DNA of 56,925 nt from Lachnospiraceae bacterium (lineage in GTDB: Bacteria; Bacillota; Clostridia; Lachnospirales; Lachnospiraceae): NCBI GenBank assembly GCA_021770785.1, contig JAETQH010000025.1, positions 1 to 56,925 on the forward strand, given 5' to 3'. Shown one piece after another: positions 11,107 to 21,179 of the stretch. Under the pieces are notes generated by a model. It was not told where the DNA came from, did not search any database, and was given only the letters and a program-made list of their open reading frames with translations. Made by a program: the position numbers and the translations under genes. Each line of letters begins with the position of its first letter. Position 1 is the stretch's first letter.

Positions 11107-12462
11107 TTAATTCGGATTAATCTTTTTCTTGATAGTTTCGATTAAATTGCGTGTATTTTCGTTGGTATCTAACTCTTTTGTGATTTTATTTACTCCGTGG
11201 ATAATGGTGGAGTGGTCGCGTCCCCCTAACAGTGTACCAATAGAATCTAACGGGATGTCCGTCATATTTTTACAGAGGTACATGGCAATCTGCCTTGGTT
11301 TTGCAATTTCGTTGCTTCTGTTTTTTGATATCATCTGATCTAAGGAAATCTGGAAATGTTCAGAAACCACTTCAATAATAAGCTGCGGGGTAATTTCCTT
11401 GGGCTTGTCCGGAGTGATAATATTCTGAAGCTCCTTGATGGCGATTTCCATGGTAATTTCTGTTTTCTCTAAATTAGAGTAAGCTAACAGTTTGTTTAGG
11501 GCGCCTTCTAGTTCACGGATGTTTGATTTGATGTTGGTGGCGATGTAGTTCAGGATTTCATCGCTCAGTTTCATGTCATCTGCATCTACTTTCCGTCTTA
11601 AGATTGCCATTCGTGTTTCATAATCCGGTGTGCCGATATCTGCCATCAGTCCCCATTCGAAGCGGGAACGGATACGTTCTTCTAAAGTCTCCATTTCCTT
11701 TGGAGGTTTATCGGAAGTTAAGATAATCTGTTTGCCGGCAGAATGAAGGGCGTTAAAGGTATGGAAAAATTCTTCCTGGGTACTTTCCTTTCCTATAATA
11801 AACTGTACGTCGTCAATCATCAGCACATCAATGGTCCGGTATTTTTCCCGGAACTTGTTCATGGCAGAGGCATTACCGCTTCGGATTGATTCGATAACTT
11901 CATTGGTAAATTCCTCTGAAGTAACGTAAAGTACTTTCGCATTGGGATTTCTTTCTAATATGAAATGTCCGATGGAGTGCATTAAGTGGGTTTTGCCAAG
12001 TCCCGGTCCGCCGTAGATGTAAAGGGGGTTATAGGCTTCCCCCGGAGATTCTGCAACAGCAAGAGACGCCGACTGTGCAAAACGGTTATTGCTGCCGACA
12101 ACGAAGGTATCAAAAGTATAGTTCGAATTTAGGTTTGAGTTATTTGCCTTTTCAGAAAGGGGCTGTTTTTTTCCGACATTGTTTTTTGAGCGGATATTTT
12201 TCGTCTGTTCCGGAAGGATAAACTGAATTTCGTATTCGATGCCGATGATTTCTGCAACGGCTACCTTAAGGGGAAGATAATATTTTTTTGAAATGTAGCT
12301 TAAGGTCATTTGCTCAGAAGGAACCAGAATATATAAAGTATTCCCGTCTATGCCGTAGACTTCAAGAGGACGAATCCAGGTATCAAAAGAAATATCACTG
12401 ATATCATGCTCGGTTTTGATGTTATGGAGAATCTCGTCCCATTTTTCTAAAATTTTGTCCAT
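11107..12462 (-). CDS. dnaA: Chromosomal replication initiator protein DnaA
   Basis: Encodes 451 residues, normal for DnaA, the AAA+ protein that melts the origin. Domain I (about 1-85) is followed by a linker, then the AAA+ core with Walker A GGPGLGKTHLM and Walker B VLMIDDVQF, and the C-terminal HTH with the signature GGRDHSTIIHG that reads DnaA boxes. It faces rpmH across the AT-rich oriC. DnaA boxes in its upstream region suggest it represses itself, as in other bacteria. Confidence 0.98.
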   Translation of the reverse strand: MDKILEKWDEILHNIKTEHDISDISFDTWIRPLEVYGIDGNTLYILVPSEQMTLSYISKKYYLPLKVAVAEIIGIEYEIQFILPEQTKNIRSKNNVGKKQPLSEKANNSNLNSNYTFDTFVVGSNNRFAQSASLAVAESPGEAYNPLYIYGGPGLGKTHLMHSIGHFILERNPNAKVLYVTSEEFTNEVIESIRSGNASAMNKFREKYRTIDVLMIDDVQFIIGKESTQEEFFHTFNALHSAGKQIILTSDKPPKEMETLEERIRSRFEWGLMADIGTPDYETRMAILRRKVDADDMKLSDEILNYIATNIKSNIRELEGALNKLLAYSNLEKTEITMEIAIKELQNIITPDKPKEITPQLIIEVVSEHFQISLDQMISKNRSNEIAKPRQIAMYLCKNMTDIPLDSIGTLLGGRDHSTIIHGVNKITKELDTNENTRNLIETIKKKINPN

Positions 12463-13026
12463 TTTAACGCTCCTAATAAAAAATACTACTTAAATTCTAT
12501 CCTACACTATTTTATCTCTTTTATCAATGAAAAAATTTATGAAAGGTAGAGGGGATAGGGCGAAGTGAAAAAAATCGTTTATGGGGCAAATTAGGGGGTG
12601 TGAATAAGTGATTTTTAGTTATAGACTTTAAAATACAAGAAGTTACAGCTATTATAAACAAATTATCCTTTGATTATTCATAACATATCCACAAGTTATC
12701 CCCAATTTGTGGATAACTTGTGGAAACACCGAAAAATCGGCATTTTTCGCCCCTTGCTTTTTCATATATTTGTGTGTAAGGCTGTGGAAAAGCAAGTAAC
12801 TAGATATAGTGTGCACGAGTTTCTTCCTTATATATATAGTGGTTATTTTTTTCCACAAACGGAAACCTGTGGAAATGTAGATAAATAAAAGAGTTTTTAG
12901 GCTTGACTTGATGATTTTTTCTGTTATAATTGAAAATGATGTTTTTTAACCGAAGAAGTATACGTCTAGTGACGTTTCTATCACATTATTTGATGATGGA
13001 GGAAGTGTAGAGGAGGTGGATATCAC
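12463..13026. other. Replication origin oriC
   Basis: An AT-rich 564-base gap between divergent dnaA and rpmH with a cluster of DnaA boxes. There is a perfect inverted box TGTGGATAA at 12708-12716 and near matches ATATCCACA (12685-12693), TTATCCCCA (12696-12704), TGTGGAAAC (12719-12727), TGTGGAAAA (12783-12791), TTTTCCACA (12849-12857) and TGTGGAAAT (12868-12876). A very AT-rich stretch around 12825-12855 could be the unwinding element. Gene strands switch here, as expected for replication running outward in both directions. Confidence 0.9.
12903..12930 (+). promoter_or_regulatory. rpmH promoter
   Basis: TTGACT (12903-12908), a 16-base spacer and TATAAT (12925-12930) form a near-consensus vegetative promoter about 97 bases before rpmH, reading towards the ribosomal protein and RNase P genes. 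Confidence 0.75.
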
Positions 13027-13161
13027 ATGAAGATGACATTTCAGCCGAAAAAGAGACAGAGAGCAAAAGTTCATGGTTTCAGAAGCAGAATGAGTACAGC
13101 AGGCGGAAGAAAAGTATTGGCTGCAAGAAGATTAAAAGGAAGAAAAAAATTATCAGCTTAG
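13027..13161 (+). CDS. rpmH: 50S ribosomal protein L34
   Basis: Encodes 44 residues, the standard size. The sequence is the highly conserved basic protein starting [18 protein letters not shown] and ending GRKKLSA. It is a component of the large ribosomal subunit. The gene is the first of the rightward origin cluster and lies 58 bases before rnpA. AGAGGAGG-like sequence about 10 bases upstream serves as ribosome-binding site. Confidence 0.98.
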   Translation: MKMTFQPKKRQRAKVHGFRSRMSTAGGRKVLAARRLKGRKKLSA

Positions 13162-13218
13162 GCCACATTCATTGTGGTCTTTTCTTCTTTTAGCGTGTGT
13201 AGGGGCGCAACAAATTGT

Positions 13219-13557
13219 ATGAAATTCTCAGAATCCTTAAAGAAAAACAAAGATTTTAAGCAGGTGTACAGCCAGGGAAAGTCTTATGCCAACAGATATC
13301 TGGTGATGTATGTCCTGAAGAATAATACCAAGAGAAACCGTATCGGAATATCCGTTAGTAAAAAAGTTGGAAACAGTGTTATAAGACATCATCTTACCCG
13401 GTTAATCAGGGAAAGCTACAGACTACATGAGGACATGTTTAATAGTGGTTTAGACATTGTAGTCATTGCAAGAACAACAGCGCGGGATATTACATATCAC
13501 GAGACAGAGAGTGCGCTGCTGCATCTTGGAGGTCTTCACAGGATAATAAATCAGTAA
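13219..13557 (+). CDS. rnpA: Ribonuclease P protein component
   Basis: Encodes 112 residues from the ATG at 13219, which gives the usual start MKFSESLKKNKDFKQVY; a longer frame from 13174 has no family similarity. The protein is the cofactor of the RNase P ribozyme, which matures tRNA 5' ends. The conserved RNR-type basic helix appears as RIGISVSKKVGNSVIRHHLT and RLIRESYR. It follows rpmH as in nearly all bacteria. Confidence 0.97.
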   Translation: MKFSESLKKNKDFKQVYSQGKSYANRYLVMYVLKNNTKRNRIGISVSKKVGNSVIRHHLTRLIRESYRLHEDMFNSGLDIVVIARTTARDITYHETESALLHLGGLHRIINQ

Positions 13558-13581
13558 AACAGAAAAGAAGATGGAATCGTT

Positions 13582-13791
13582 TTGAAAAAAATAGTAATAG
13601 CCTTGATAAAATTCTATAGAAAGTATTTATCTCCAATGAAAACAACAAAATGTCCCTATTGTCCGACCTGTTCGCTCTATGGTTTAGAGGCAGTGGAAAA
13701 ATATGGGGCGTTTAAGGGGGGAGCTTTGGCTTTATGGAGAATTTTAAGATGCAATCCTTTTTCGAAAGGCGGATATGACCCGGTTCCATAG
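13582..13791 (+). CDS. yidD: Membrane protein insertion efficiency factor YidD
   Basis: Encodes 69 residues, starting at TTG (13582); no in-frame ATG is available. The family motif KFYRKYLSP and the cysteine pattern [11 protein letters not shown], then [19 protein letters not shown], are all present. It is a small amphipathic protein at the inner face of the membrane that assists YidC-mediated insertion. Position between rnpA and yidC is conserved. Confidence 0.96.
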   Translation: MKKIVIALIKFYRKYLSPMKTTKCPYCPTCSLYGLEAVEKYGAFKGGALALWRILRCNPFSKGGYDPVP

Positions 13792-13806
13792 TGGAGGTAT
13801 TGATTC

Positions 13807-15105
13807 GTGTCGGATATGTTATTAACTGCATATAATGGTGCAATTCTTGGACCGATTGCAAAATTATTGGGTTTGGTAATGAACGGGATTTACCAGCTTA
13901 TGGCAATGATAGGCATTGAGAATGTTGGTTTATCCATTATCATCTTTACATTAGTTGTTTATCTGTGTCTCTTCCCGTTGACCTATAAGCAGCAGAAATT
14001 TTCAAAATTATCACAGAAGATGCAGCCTGAACTTCAGGCAATTCAGAAAAAATATAACGGCAAAAAGGACCAGGCGTCCATGATGGCGATGAATGAGGAG
14101 ACACAGGCGGTTTATCAGAAGTATGGTGTTTCTATGATGGGCAGCTGTGCACAGATGTTAATTCAAATGCCGTTGTTGTTAGCTTTGTATCGTGTATTTA
14201 TGAATGTTCCGGCATATGTATCCGGTGTAAAAGGAAATTTTACGGAGTTGGTAAACGGTATTATGGCTACCAGCGGATTTCAGGATAAAATGAGCCAGCT
14301 GGTGACGGATTTAAGAATTGTGACAATGCCTTCCGCAGATTTTACGGTGATGGACAAGACGGCGCTTGCCAATTCTACCGTAGATGTTTTATATAAGATG
14401 AATTCTGCCGGGTGGGACAAGCTGCAGGAAATGTTTCCGTCTTTGGCAGATATGATTGATGCTACGTATGAGGCAGTGGAGCATGTAAATACATTTATTG
14501 TGTATAACATTTCCGATACGCCGTGGCAGATTATTACCAGTAATTTTGAAAACCGCAATTTTATTATGGTGTTTGCAGCCGTATTAATTCCGGTGATTTC
14601 TTATTTGACACAGGTGTTAAACATTAAGATGATGCCGCAGCCGGAAGCAAGCAATGCTTCGAATAATGGTAATTCCGATGCAATGGCACAGCAGATGAAA
14701 ATGATGAACAACATGATGCCGTTATTTTCTCTGGTTATGTGTTTTACCGTTCCGGTAGGTCTTGGCATTTACTGGATTGCCGGTGCGGTTGTAAGAACTG
14801 TACAGCAGTTCCTGTTAAATAAGCATTTTGAAAAGATTGATTTGGAAGATATTATTAAGAAAAATCAGGAAAAAGCCAAGAAAAAACGTGAAAAAATGGG
14901 GATCGCAGAAAACCAGATTTCCAATGCGGCGAAAATCAATACCAGAAAGCTCAGTGATAATGCGGCAAAGGCAAATATGAGTTCTGCAGAGAAAGAGCTT
15001 CAGCTTGAGAAAGCGAGGACAGCCCAGGCAAAAGCAAAGCAGGGAAGTATGGCGGCAAAGGCAAATATGGTACGTGAATTTAATGAGAGAAACAGCAGAA
15101 AATAA
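13807..15105 (+). CDS. yidC: Membrane protein insertase YidC
   Basis: Encodes 432 residues, starting at GTG (13807) with GGAGG 10 bases before. YidC/Oxa1 insertase places proteins in the membrane alone or with SecYEG. The core TM region is visible as VGLSIIIFTLVVYLCLFPLT, MMGSCAQMLIQMPLLLALYR and, late, MMNNMMPLFSLVMCFTVPVG. The positively charged hydrophilic groove arginine is expected near LALYR. The protein has a long extracytoplasmic insertion at about residues 145-245 and a long basic C-terminal tail, so it is longer than Bacillus SpoIIIJ. Similar long forms are usual in Lachnospiraceae. Confidence 0.96.
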   Translation: MSDMLLTAYNGAILGPIAKLLGLVMNGIYQLMAMIGIENVGLSIIIFTLVVYLCLFPLTYKQQKFSKLSQKMQPELQAIQKKYNGKKDQASMMAMNEETQAVYQKYGVSMMGSCAQMLIQMPLLLALYRVFMNVPAYVSGVKGNFTELVNGIMATSGFQDKMSQLVTDLRIVTMPSADFTVMDKTALANSTVDVLYKMNSAGWDKLQEMFPSLADMIDATYEAVEHVNTFIVYNISDTPWQIITSNFENRNFIMVFAAVLIPVISYLTQVLNIKMMPQPEASNASNNGNSDAMAQQMKMMNNMMPLFSLVMCFTVPVGLGIYWIAGAVVRTVQQFLLNKHFEKIDLEDIIKKNQEKAKKKREKMGIAENQISNAAKINTRKLSDNAAKANMSSAEKELQLEKARTAQAKAKQGSMAAKANMVREFNERNSRK

Positions 15106-15129
15106 AGGAAAGGACAGGGGTATTACGTT

Positions 15130-15753
15130 ATGGAATTTATTCAGATTTCAGCAAAAACAGTGGATGATGCAATTACAGAAGCTCTGGTAAAATTGGGGAC
15201 AACCAGTGACAGAATCGAATATGAAGTGATTGAAAAGGGAAGTGCCGGATTCATCGGAATCGGCAGAAAAGATGCCGTAATTAAAGTTCGTAAGAAATAT
15301 ACGGTAGAGGATGATACAAAAGAATTTTTAACCAAGGTTTTTGCCGCCATGGATTTGGAAGTGGAAATCATGATTGAGAAACCTGAAGACAGCAATGTGG
15401 TAAGCGTAGAATTAAAGGGAAATGATATGGGTGTTTTGATTGGAAAAAGAGGACAAACCTTAGATTCCTTACAGTATCTCACCAATCTTGCGGTAAACAG
15501 AAATGCAGAAAGCTTTGTGAAAGTAAAAATCGACACAGAAGATTACCGGAAGAGAAGAAGAGAGACCTTAGAGAACCTTGCAAGGAATATTGCTTACAAG
15601 GTGAAGAGAACGAAACGTCCTGTAACTTTAGAGCCGATGAACCCATTTGAGCGACGGGTCATTCATTCCACCTTACAGAATGATAAATTTGTAACCACCC
15701 ACAGCGAGGGAGAAGAGCCATACAGACATGTGGTTGTAACATTAAAGAGATAA
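15130..15753 (+). CDS. jag: RNA-binding protein KhpB/Jag
   Basis: Encodes 207 residues. In order it has a Jag-N domain (MEFIQISAKTVDDAITEAL, GSAGFIGIGRKDA), a KH domain with the GKRGQTLDSLQ loop and an R3H domain with NPFERRVIHSTLQ near the C-terminus. It binds RNA with KhpA and influences cell division and elongation in Firmicutes. It lies 24 bases after yidC, its usual place. Confidence 0.96.
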   Translation: MEFIQISAKTVDDAITEALVKLGTTSDRIEYEVIEKGSAGFIGIGRKDAVIKVRKKYTVEDDTKEFLTKVFAAMDLEVEIMIEKPEDSNVVSVELKGNDMGVLIGKRGQTLDSLQYLTNLAVNRNAESFVKVKIDTEDYRKRRRETLENLARNIAYKVKRTKRPVTLEPMNPFERRVIHSTLQNDKFVTTHSEGEEPYRHVVVTLKR

Positions 15754-15928
15754 GTTTAAAATGGGTATCCTTACGGATGCCCATTTTTGCACATGGAGGC
15801 AGTGTGAAAAAACCATATATGGAAGTTTTTTCACAAACGAATTTATTCGTTTTACAAATATTTGCGCCTGCAGCATAGCACTAAAGTGCATGAAAATTTG
15901 CAGGTACTGGAAAGGCAAGTTTATTGAT

Positions 15929-17302
15929 ATGAAAACAGACACAATCGCAGCAATCGCAACAGCGATGTCAAGTTCGGGAATTGGAATTGTCCGTATCAGC
16001 GGAGGGGATGCGGTATCCATTACGGAACAGATTTTTCAAATGAAAAACGGAAAAACGCTATCTGAGATGCCTACCCATACTATTCATTATGGACATATCC
16101 ATGACGGAGAGGAAATCATAGACGAAGTGATGGTTCTGCTGATGCGAGGCCCGAAAAGCTACACCAGGGAAGATACGGTGGAAATTGACTGTCATGGCGG
16201 TGTCTATGTTATGAAGCGGATTTTAGAGACGGTGATTAAGTACGGGGCAAGACCTGCAGAGCCGGGAGAGTTTACGAAGCGGGCATTTTTGAGCGGAAGA
16301 ATTGATTTATCCCAGGCGGAATCTGTCATTGACGTGATTCATGCAAAAAATGAGTTTGCCTTAAAAAGTTCCATGAAGCAACTGTCCGGTTCAGTTTCGG
16401 AGGCTATCCGGGAAGTGCGGGGGGAAGTGCTGCATGAGATAGCTTTTATTGAATCTGCATTAGATGATCCGGAGCATATCAGCTTAGAGGGCTATCCGGA
16501 AAAGCTGAAGGAAATTGTGGAAGGGGTATCGGGAAAAATAGAGAAGCTGCTTTCCACCAGTGAAAATGGAAGGATTTTAAAAGAAGGGATTTCTACCGTT
16601 ATTGTGGGAAAGCCCAATGCAGGAAAATCGTCATTACTTAACACTTTAGTGGGCGAGGAGCGGGCGATTGTTACAAATATTGCCGGAACTACCAGGGATG
16701 TCTTAGAGGAACAGATTCATTTGAATGGTATCCTGTTAAATATCATTGATACTGCCGGGATTCGGGAAACAGAGGACGTGGTGGAGAAAATCGGTGTGGA
16801 TAAGGCAAAGAAGTATGTGGAAGATGCGGATTTGATTATCTATGTGGTGGATACCTCTACGGCTTTGGACGAAAATGATTTTGAAATTATGGAATTACTG
16901 CGGGACAGGACAGCCATCGTCCTTATGAATAAATCTGATTTAACTCCGGTGACTACTGCGGAGGAAGTAAAGAAGCATTTAGAAAAAACGGTGATTTCTA
17001 TTTCCGCTAAAGAGCAGGTCGGAATAGAGGAGTTGGAAGAAAAGATTAAGGAGTTGTTCTTTGCTGGGGAAGTAAGTTTTAATGATGAGGTGTACATTAC
17101 AAATATTCGTCACAAAACTGCTTTACAGGAGGCGCTTCATAGTTTACATTTAGTGGTGCAGAGTATTTCTGACGGGATGCCGGAGGATTTTTATTCCATT
17201 GATTTGATGAATGCTTACGAGGAACTGGGAAGCATTATCGGAGAAGCGGTGGAGGATGATTTGGTGGAGGAGATATTCAGTAAGTTTTGTATGGGGAAGT
17301 AA
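15929..17302 (+). CDS. mnmE: tRNA modification GTPase MnmE
   Basis: Encodes 457 residues from the ATG at 15929; the frame is open further upstream, but this start gives the family N-terminus MKTDTIAAIATAMSSSGIGI. MnmE with MnmG makes the cmnm5 group at wobble U34. The G domain shows GKPNAGKSSLLN, GTTRDV, DTAGI and NKSD, and the C-terminal FCMGK holds the conserved cysteine of the CxGK end. The gene is 60 bases before mnmG. Confidence 0.97.
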   Translation: MKTDTIAAIATAMSSSGIGIVRISGGDAVSITEQIFQMKNGKTLSEMPTHTIHYGHIHDGEEIIDEVMVLLMRGPKSYTREDTVEIDCHGGVYVMKRILETVIKYGARPAEPGEFTKRAFLSGRIDLSQAESVIDVIHAKNEFALKSSMKQLSGSVSEAIREVRGEVLHEIAFIESALDDPEHISLEGYPEKLKEIVEGVSGKIEKLLSTSENGRILKEGISTVIVGKPNAGKSSLLNTLVGEERAIVTNIAGTTRDVLEEQIHLNGILLNIIDTAGIRETEDVVEKIGVDKAKKYVEDADLIIYVVDTSTALDENDFEIMELLRDRTAIVLMNKSDLTPVTTAEEVKKHLEKTVISISAKEQVGIEELEEKIKELFFAGEVSFNDEVYITNIRHKTALQEALHSLHLVVQSISDGMPEDFYSIDLMNAYEELGSIIGEAVEDDLVEEIFSKFCMGK

Positions 17303-17362
17303 AATAGTTTGAAGTTGAAAAACTTTTTGGAGGAAAAACTTTTCGGAGAAAAGAGGGAAAAA

Positions 17363-19336
17363 ATGTCTGCGATAGAAGAAAATTATGATGTGGTGGTGGT
17401 AGGAGCAGGTCATGCGGGATGTGAAGCTGCCTTGGCTTGTGCAAGGCTTGGTTTAGAGACAATTATTTTTACGGTTAGTGTGGACAGTATTGCCTTAATG
17501 CCCTGTAATCCGAATATTGGCGGAAGTTCAAAGGGTCACTTGGTTCGGGAGATTGACGCCTTAGGCGGACAGATGGGAATCAATATTGATAAGACATTTA
17601 TACAATCTAAGATGTTGAATAAGTCCAAGGGTCCGGCGGTGCATTCCCTCCGCGCCCAGGCGGATAAGGTGAATTACAGTATGGAGATGCGGAAAACACT
17701 GCAGAATACGGAGCACCTTACCATTCGCCAGGCAGAGGTGGCGGAATTGATTACCACCATGGACGAGAAATGTGAGCGGAAAATAGAGGAAGGATTGTCT
17801 GTTTCGGAAGACGGTAAAGCAGGGGCTAAAGAGCAGTTTAAAAATCAGAAGATTGTGGGGGTAAAGACAGTATCCGGCGGAACTTATTATTGTAAGGCGG
17901 TGGTGCTCTGTACCGGGACGTATCTCCGTGCCCGCTGTCTGACCGGGGAGATGATTACTTACACCGGGCCCAACGGACTTATGGCGGCAAATCATCTGAC
18001 AGATTCTTTGATTGCTCATGGGATTGAAATGTTCCGGTTTAAGACGGGAACCCCTGCCAGAGTGGACAAGCGTTCTCTGGATTTTTCAAAAATGCAGGAA
18101 CAGAAAGGTGATGAGAGGGTTGTTCCCTTTTCTTTCACCACCAATCCGGAGGATGTGCAGATTGATCAGGTTTCCTGCTGGCTGACCTATACCAATCCGA
18201 AAACCCATGAGATTATACGGAATAATTTGGACCGTTCTCCTATTTATGCGGGAATTATTGAAGGTACAGGACCACGATATTGCCCCTCCATCGAGGATAA
18301 AGTGGTAAAATTTGCAGATAAAGACCGCCATCAGATTTTTATTGAGCCGGAGGGTATCAATACCAATGAAATGTATGTGGGCGGAATGTCTTCCTCTCTT
18401 CCGGAAGATGTGCAGCATGAAATGTACCGCACCCTTCCGGGAATGGAGCATGTAAAAATTGTGCGGAATGCCTATGCCATTGAATACGACTGTATCAATC
18501 CAAACCAGCTTTATGCTACACTGGAATTTAAGAATATCAAGGGACTTTTTTCCGGCGGGCAGTTTAACGGAAGCAGTGGTTATGAGGAGGCGGCATGTCA
18601 GGGACTTGTTGCGGGTATCAATGCGGCGATGGAGATTTTGGGAAAAGAAGCCTTAGTGTTGGACCGTTCCGAAGCCTATATCGGTGTGTTGATTGATGAT
18701 TTGGTGACTAAGGAAAACCATGAGCCTTACCGTATGATGACCTCCCGTGCGGAGTACCGTTTACTGCTTCGTCAGGACAATGCGGATTTACGCCTGACGA
18801 AAAAGGGATATGAGATTGGTCTGATTTCAAAGGAGCGCTATGATTGGGTCTGTGAAAAGGAAGAATTGATTGCGAAGGAAGCGGAGCGGGTTGCTCAGGT
18901 GAGAATCGGGGCAAATAAAGAGGTTCAGGCATTGTTAGAAAGTTACGGCAGCATTCCTTTAAATACAGGAACTACTTTGACAGAGTTAATCCGCAGACCG
19001 GAATTAGATTATGAAAAGTTAGCGGCCATTGATAAGGAGCGTCCTGATTTACCCTATGAGGTGAGGGAGCAGGTAAATATCAACATCAAGTATGACGGTT
19101 ATATCACTAGGCAGATTAAGCAGGTGGAAAGTTTTAAGAAGTTAGAGAAAAAGAAGATGCCGGAAGATTTTAATTATGATGAAGTTCCAAGTCTTCGCAT
19201 TGAAGCACGCCAGAAGCTAAAGACTTACCGGCCTCTTTCCATCGGGCAGGCGTCGAGAATTTCCGGCGTGTCTCCGGCGGATATTTCGGTGTTGCTGGTT
19301 TACATGGAGCAGTTGAAGTATCATAAGAATGAATAA
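17363..19336 (+). CDS. mnmG: tRNA uridine 5-carboxymethylaminomethyl modification enzyme MnmG
   Basis: Encodes 657 residues from the ATG at 17363, preceded by GAGGG; a TTG 54 bases upstream adds residues not seen in the family. MnmG is the FAD enzyme that works with MnmE on U34 of some tRNAs. The dinucleotide-binding motif [16 protein letters not shown] is at the N-terminus, then [20 protein letters not shown] with the catalytic cysteine, then the second signature [16 protein letters not shown]. The C-terminal helical domain ([18 protein letters not shown]) contacts MnmE. Confidence 0.97.
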   Translation: MSAIEENYDVVVVGAGHAGCEAALACARLGLETIIFTVSVDSIALMPCNPNIGGSSKGHLVREIDALGGQMGINIDKTFIQSKMLNKSKGPAVHSLRAQADKVNYSMEMRKTLQNTEHLTIRQAEVAELITTMDEKCERKIEEGLSVSEDGKAGAKEQFKNQKIVGVKTVSGGTYYCKAVVLCTGTYLRARCLTGEMITYTGPNGLMAANHLTDSLIAHGIEMFRFKTGTPARVDKRSLDFSKMQEQKGDERVVPFSFTTNPEDVQIDQVSCWLTYTNPKTHEIIRNNLDRSPIYAGIIEGTGPRYCPSIEDKVVKFADKDRHQIFIEPEGINTNEMYVGGMSSSLPEDVQHEMYRTLPGMEHVKIVRNAYAIEYDCINPNQLYATLEFKNIKGLFSGGQFNGSSGYEEAACQGLVAGINAAMEILGKEALVLDRSEAYIGVLIDDLVTKENHEPYRMMTSRAEYRLLLRQDNADLRLTKKGYEIGLISKERYDWVCEKEELIAKEAERVAQVRIGANKEVQALLESYGSIPLNTGTTLTELIRRPELDYEKLAAIDKERPDLPYEVREQVNINIKYDGYITRQIKQVESFKKLEKKKMPEDFNYDEVPSLRIEARQKLKTYRPLSIGQASRISGVSPADISVLLVYMEQLKYHKNE

Positions 19337-19432
19337 TTATTAAATTGAGATTTTATTTATATTATAATACAGGAATAAAAGAGAAATAAGATAATCGTGT
19401 GTCAGCACACAGGGAGGAAAGGCAGTTCATTT

Positions 19433-20149
19433 ATGGATTATAATTTAGAAAAATTTCAGGCAGGTCTTGAAAATTTGAATATTGTTCTTTCAGAGAGACA
19501 GATAGAGCAGTTTTTAACTTATTATGAATTTCTTGTGGAGACAAATAAGGTGATGAACCTTACTGCCATCACGGATTTTGATGAAGTCATCGAAAAACAT
19601 TTTTTGGACAGCCTTTCTCTCTATCAGATTTATGATTTATCCAAGGAGAGCAGTGTGCTTGATTTAGGAACCGGCGCCGGGTTTCCCGGAATTCCTTTGA
19701 AAATCGCTTTTCCGGAAATGAAACTGGTGCTGGCAGATTCTTTGAATAAGCGGATAAAGTTTTTACAGGAAGTTATTGAAAAACTGGGATTGGAGAAAGT
19801 GGAAGCGGTTCACGCAAGGGCAGAAGAATTGGCTAGAAATAAACAATATCGGGAACAATTTGACCTTTGTGTATCTCGTGCCGTGGCAAATTTATCCTCA
19901 TTGAGTGAATACTGTATTCCTTTTGTCAAAGTGGATGGCAAATTTATTTCCTATAAATCCGGGGAAATAGAAGAGGAAGTGAACCAGGCAAAAAAGGCAA
20001 TTTCCATTTTAGGCGGTAAAATTATTGATGTTTATAAGTTTGATTTGTATGAGCAAAAGCGTTCCTTCGTGGTGATTGAGAAAAAGAAAAAGACACCGGG
20101 AGCTTATCCGAGGAAAGCGGGAATGCCTACAAAGCAGCCGCTAGTGTAA
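19433..20149 (+). CDS. rsmG: 16S rRNA (guanine-527-N7)-methyltransferase RsmG
   Basis: Encodes 238 residues from the ATG at 19433; GGAGG lies 15 bases upstream, a long but workable spacing, and a GTG at 19397 is the only alternative. The Rossmann methyltransferase motif VLDLGTGAGFPGIPLKI and the later SRAVANLSSLSEY are characteristic. It methylates G527 of 16S rRNA. It closes the rightward origin cluster and is followed by a bidirectional terminator. Confidence 0.96.
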   Translation: MDYNLEKFQAGLENLNIVLSERQIEQFLTYYEFLVETNKVMNLTAITDFDEVIEKHFLDSLSLYQIYDLSKESSVLDLGTGAGFPGIPLKIAFPEMKLVLADSLNKRIKFLQEVIEKLGLEKVEAVHARAEELARNKQYREQFDLCVSRAVANLSSLSEYCIPFVKVDGKFISYKSGEIEEEVNQAKKAISILGGKIIDVYKFDLYEQKRSFVVIEKKKKTPGAYPRKAGMPTKQPLV

Positions 20150-20161
20150 TGCAGGAATAAG

Positions 20162-20214
20162 AAAATGCACCTTCTGAATACTGATGAGATAATCAGATTC
20201 AGAAGGTGCATTTT
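20162..20214. terminator. Bidirectional terminator between rsmG and the hydrolase gene
   Basis: A long stem (GCACCTTCTGAAT with ATTCAGAAGGTGC, extended by a CTGAT/ATCAG inner stem) has A-runs on the left and TTTTCTTT on the right. It lies between two convergent genes and can stop transcription from both sides. Confidence 0.85.
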
Positions 20215-20216
20215 CT

Positions 20217-21179
20217 TTACTTCTGGAGCAGCATATTAACAATATCCAATAATTTATCCGGCGCTTCTAACTGGGGAAGAAGCTTGGTGTTGGATAGATA
20301 TGCAGTTTCAATGGAGCGGTTCTGCTTCGCATAAGCATTGGCAATGGAAACTGCGTTTTGTGATTTGTTACTTTCCACAATGTAGAGAGGAGTTTCCAAT
20401 TTCTTCAGTACATGGAGAATACTGTTGTCGATGTATTTGCCCTCCAGACTTGCCATCAGATATTTACCGTGGCTGTGATTCATATGGGCAGCTTCATAAT
20501 AGGCATCTAACATCTTAGAAGAAATCAACTGTGGTCTTGCAAAATAATTTTCATGGAACACTCTCTCGATATTTTTCTCATGGGCTTTTATATTGTAGAG
20601 GAAGGTACCGATAATCGGAAGCTCCAATAAGGTTTTTTTCCAGGTAGAATATTTGTCCGGAGTTTTGTTAAAGGAATCCGGCATGGGAGGATTGATGGCA
20701 ATCATTCGGTGGAATAAGGTTTTGTTCATATTGTTTGCCAGGGCAACAAAGGAAATGGAATTGCCTGTAGTAACAACATCTGTTTTCTCGCCGATTATAT
20801 TTTTAATAAAATCCGTAATCAGCTGTACATATAAATAATTGGTATAGGTTAGGTATGGCTTTTCGGAACGTCCGCAGCCTAACAAATCCAAAGTATAAAC
20901 AGTGTGATTTTTTTCTAATTTTTTGGCAAAACGGCACCACTCGTAGGAAGAACTGATGGGATTTAATTCGTGAATCAGAAGAACTGGGGAGCCGTTTCCT
21001 CGTTTTGTATAATAAATTTTTCCGTTTTTCCAGTCATAGTAATTGCCGTTTTCTGTTTTCAGGATATTTTTCATATCAGCTGTGATATCAATAAAACGGT
21101 TTACAAGATGAATGGTTCCAGCGGCAAAAGCTGTCAGTAGAAAAAAATGTTGAATGTTTTTTTTCATGCTTTTATTCAT
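20217..21179 (-). CDS. Membrane-anchored alpha/beta hydrolase with altered active site
   Basis: Encodes 320 residues, with AGGAGG before the ATG. The N-terminus (residues 7-28) is a hydrophobic signal anchor, so the domain should lie outside the membrane. The alpha/beta hydrolase core is recognisable: PVLLIHELNP in place of the oxyanion HG motif, VYTLDLLGCGRSEKP, and a nucleophile elbow TGNSIS with Ser141. The elbow lacks the last glycine of GxSxG, and the usual C-terminal GHxPHLE motif reads LLPQLEAPDK, with no histidine. The catalytic triad may therefore be incomplete and activity is uncertain. Genes of this kind are often annotated as hydrolases in Lachnospiraceae. No substrate can be given. 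It stands alone, convergent with rsmG. Confidence 0.8.
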   Translation of the reverse strand: MNKSMKKNIQHFFLLTAFAAGTIHLVNRFIDITADMKNILKTENGNYYDWKNGKIYYTKRGNGSPVLLIHELNPISSSYEWCRFAKKLEKNHTVYTLDLLGCGRSEKPYLTYTNYLYVQLITDFIKNIIGEKTDVVTTGNSISFVALANNMNKTLFHRMIAINPPMPDSFNKTPDKYSTWKKTLLELPIIGTFLYNIKAHEKNIERVFHENYFARPQLISSKMLDAYYEAAHMNHSHGKYLMASLEGKYIDNSILHVLKKLETPLYIVESNKSQNAVSIANAYAKQNRSIETAYLSNTKLLPQLEAPDKLLDIVNMLLQK

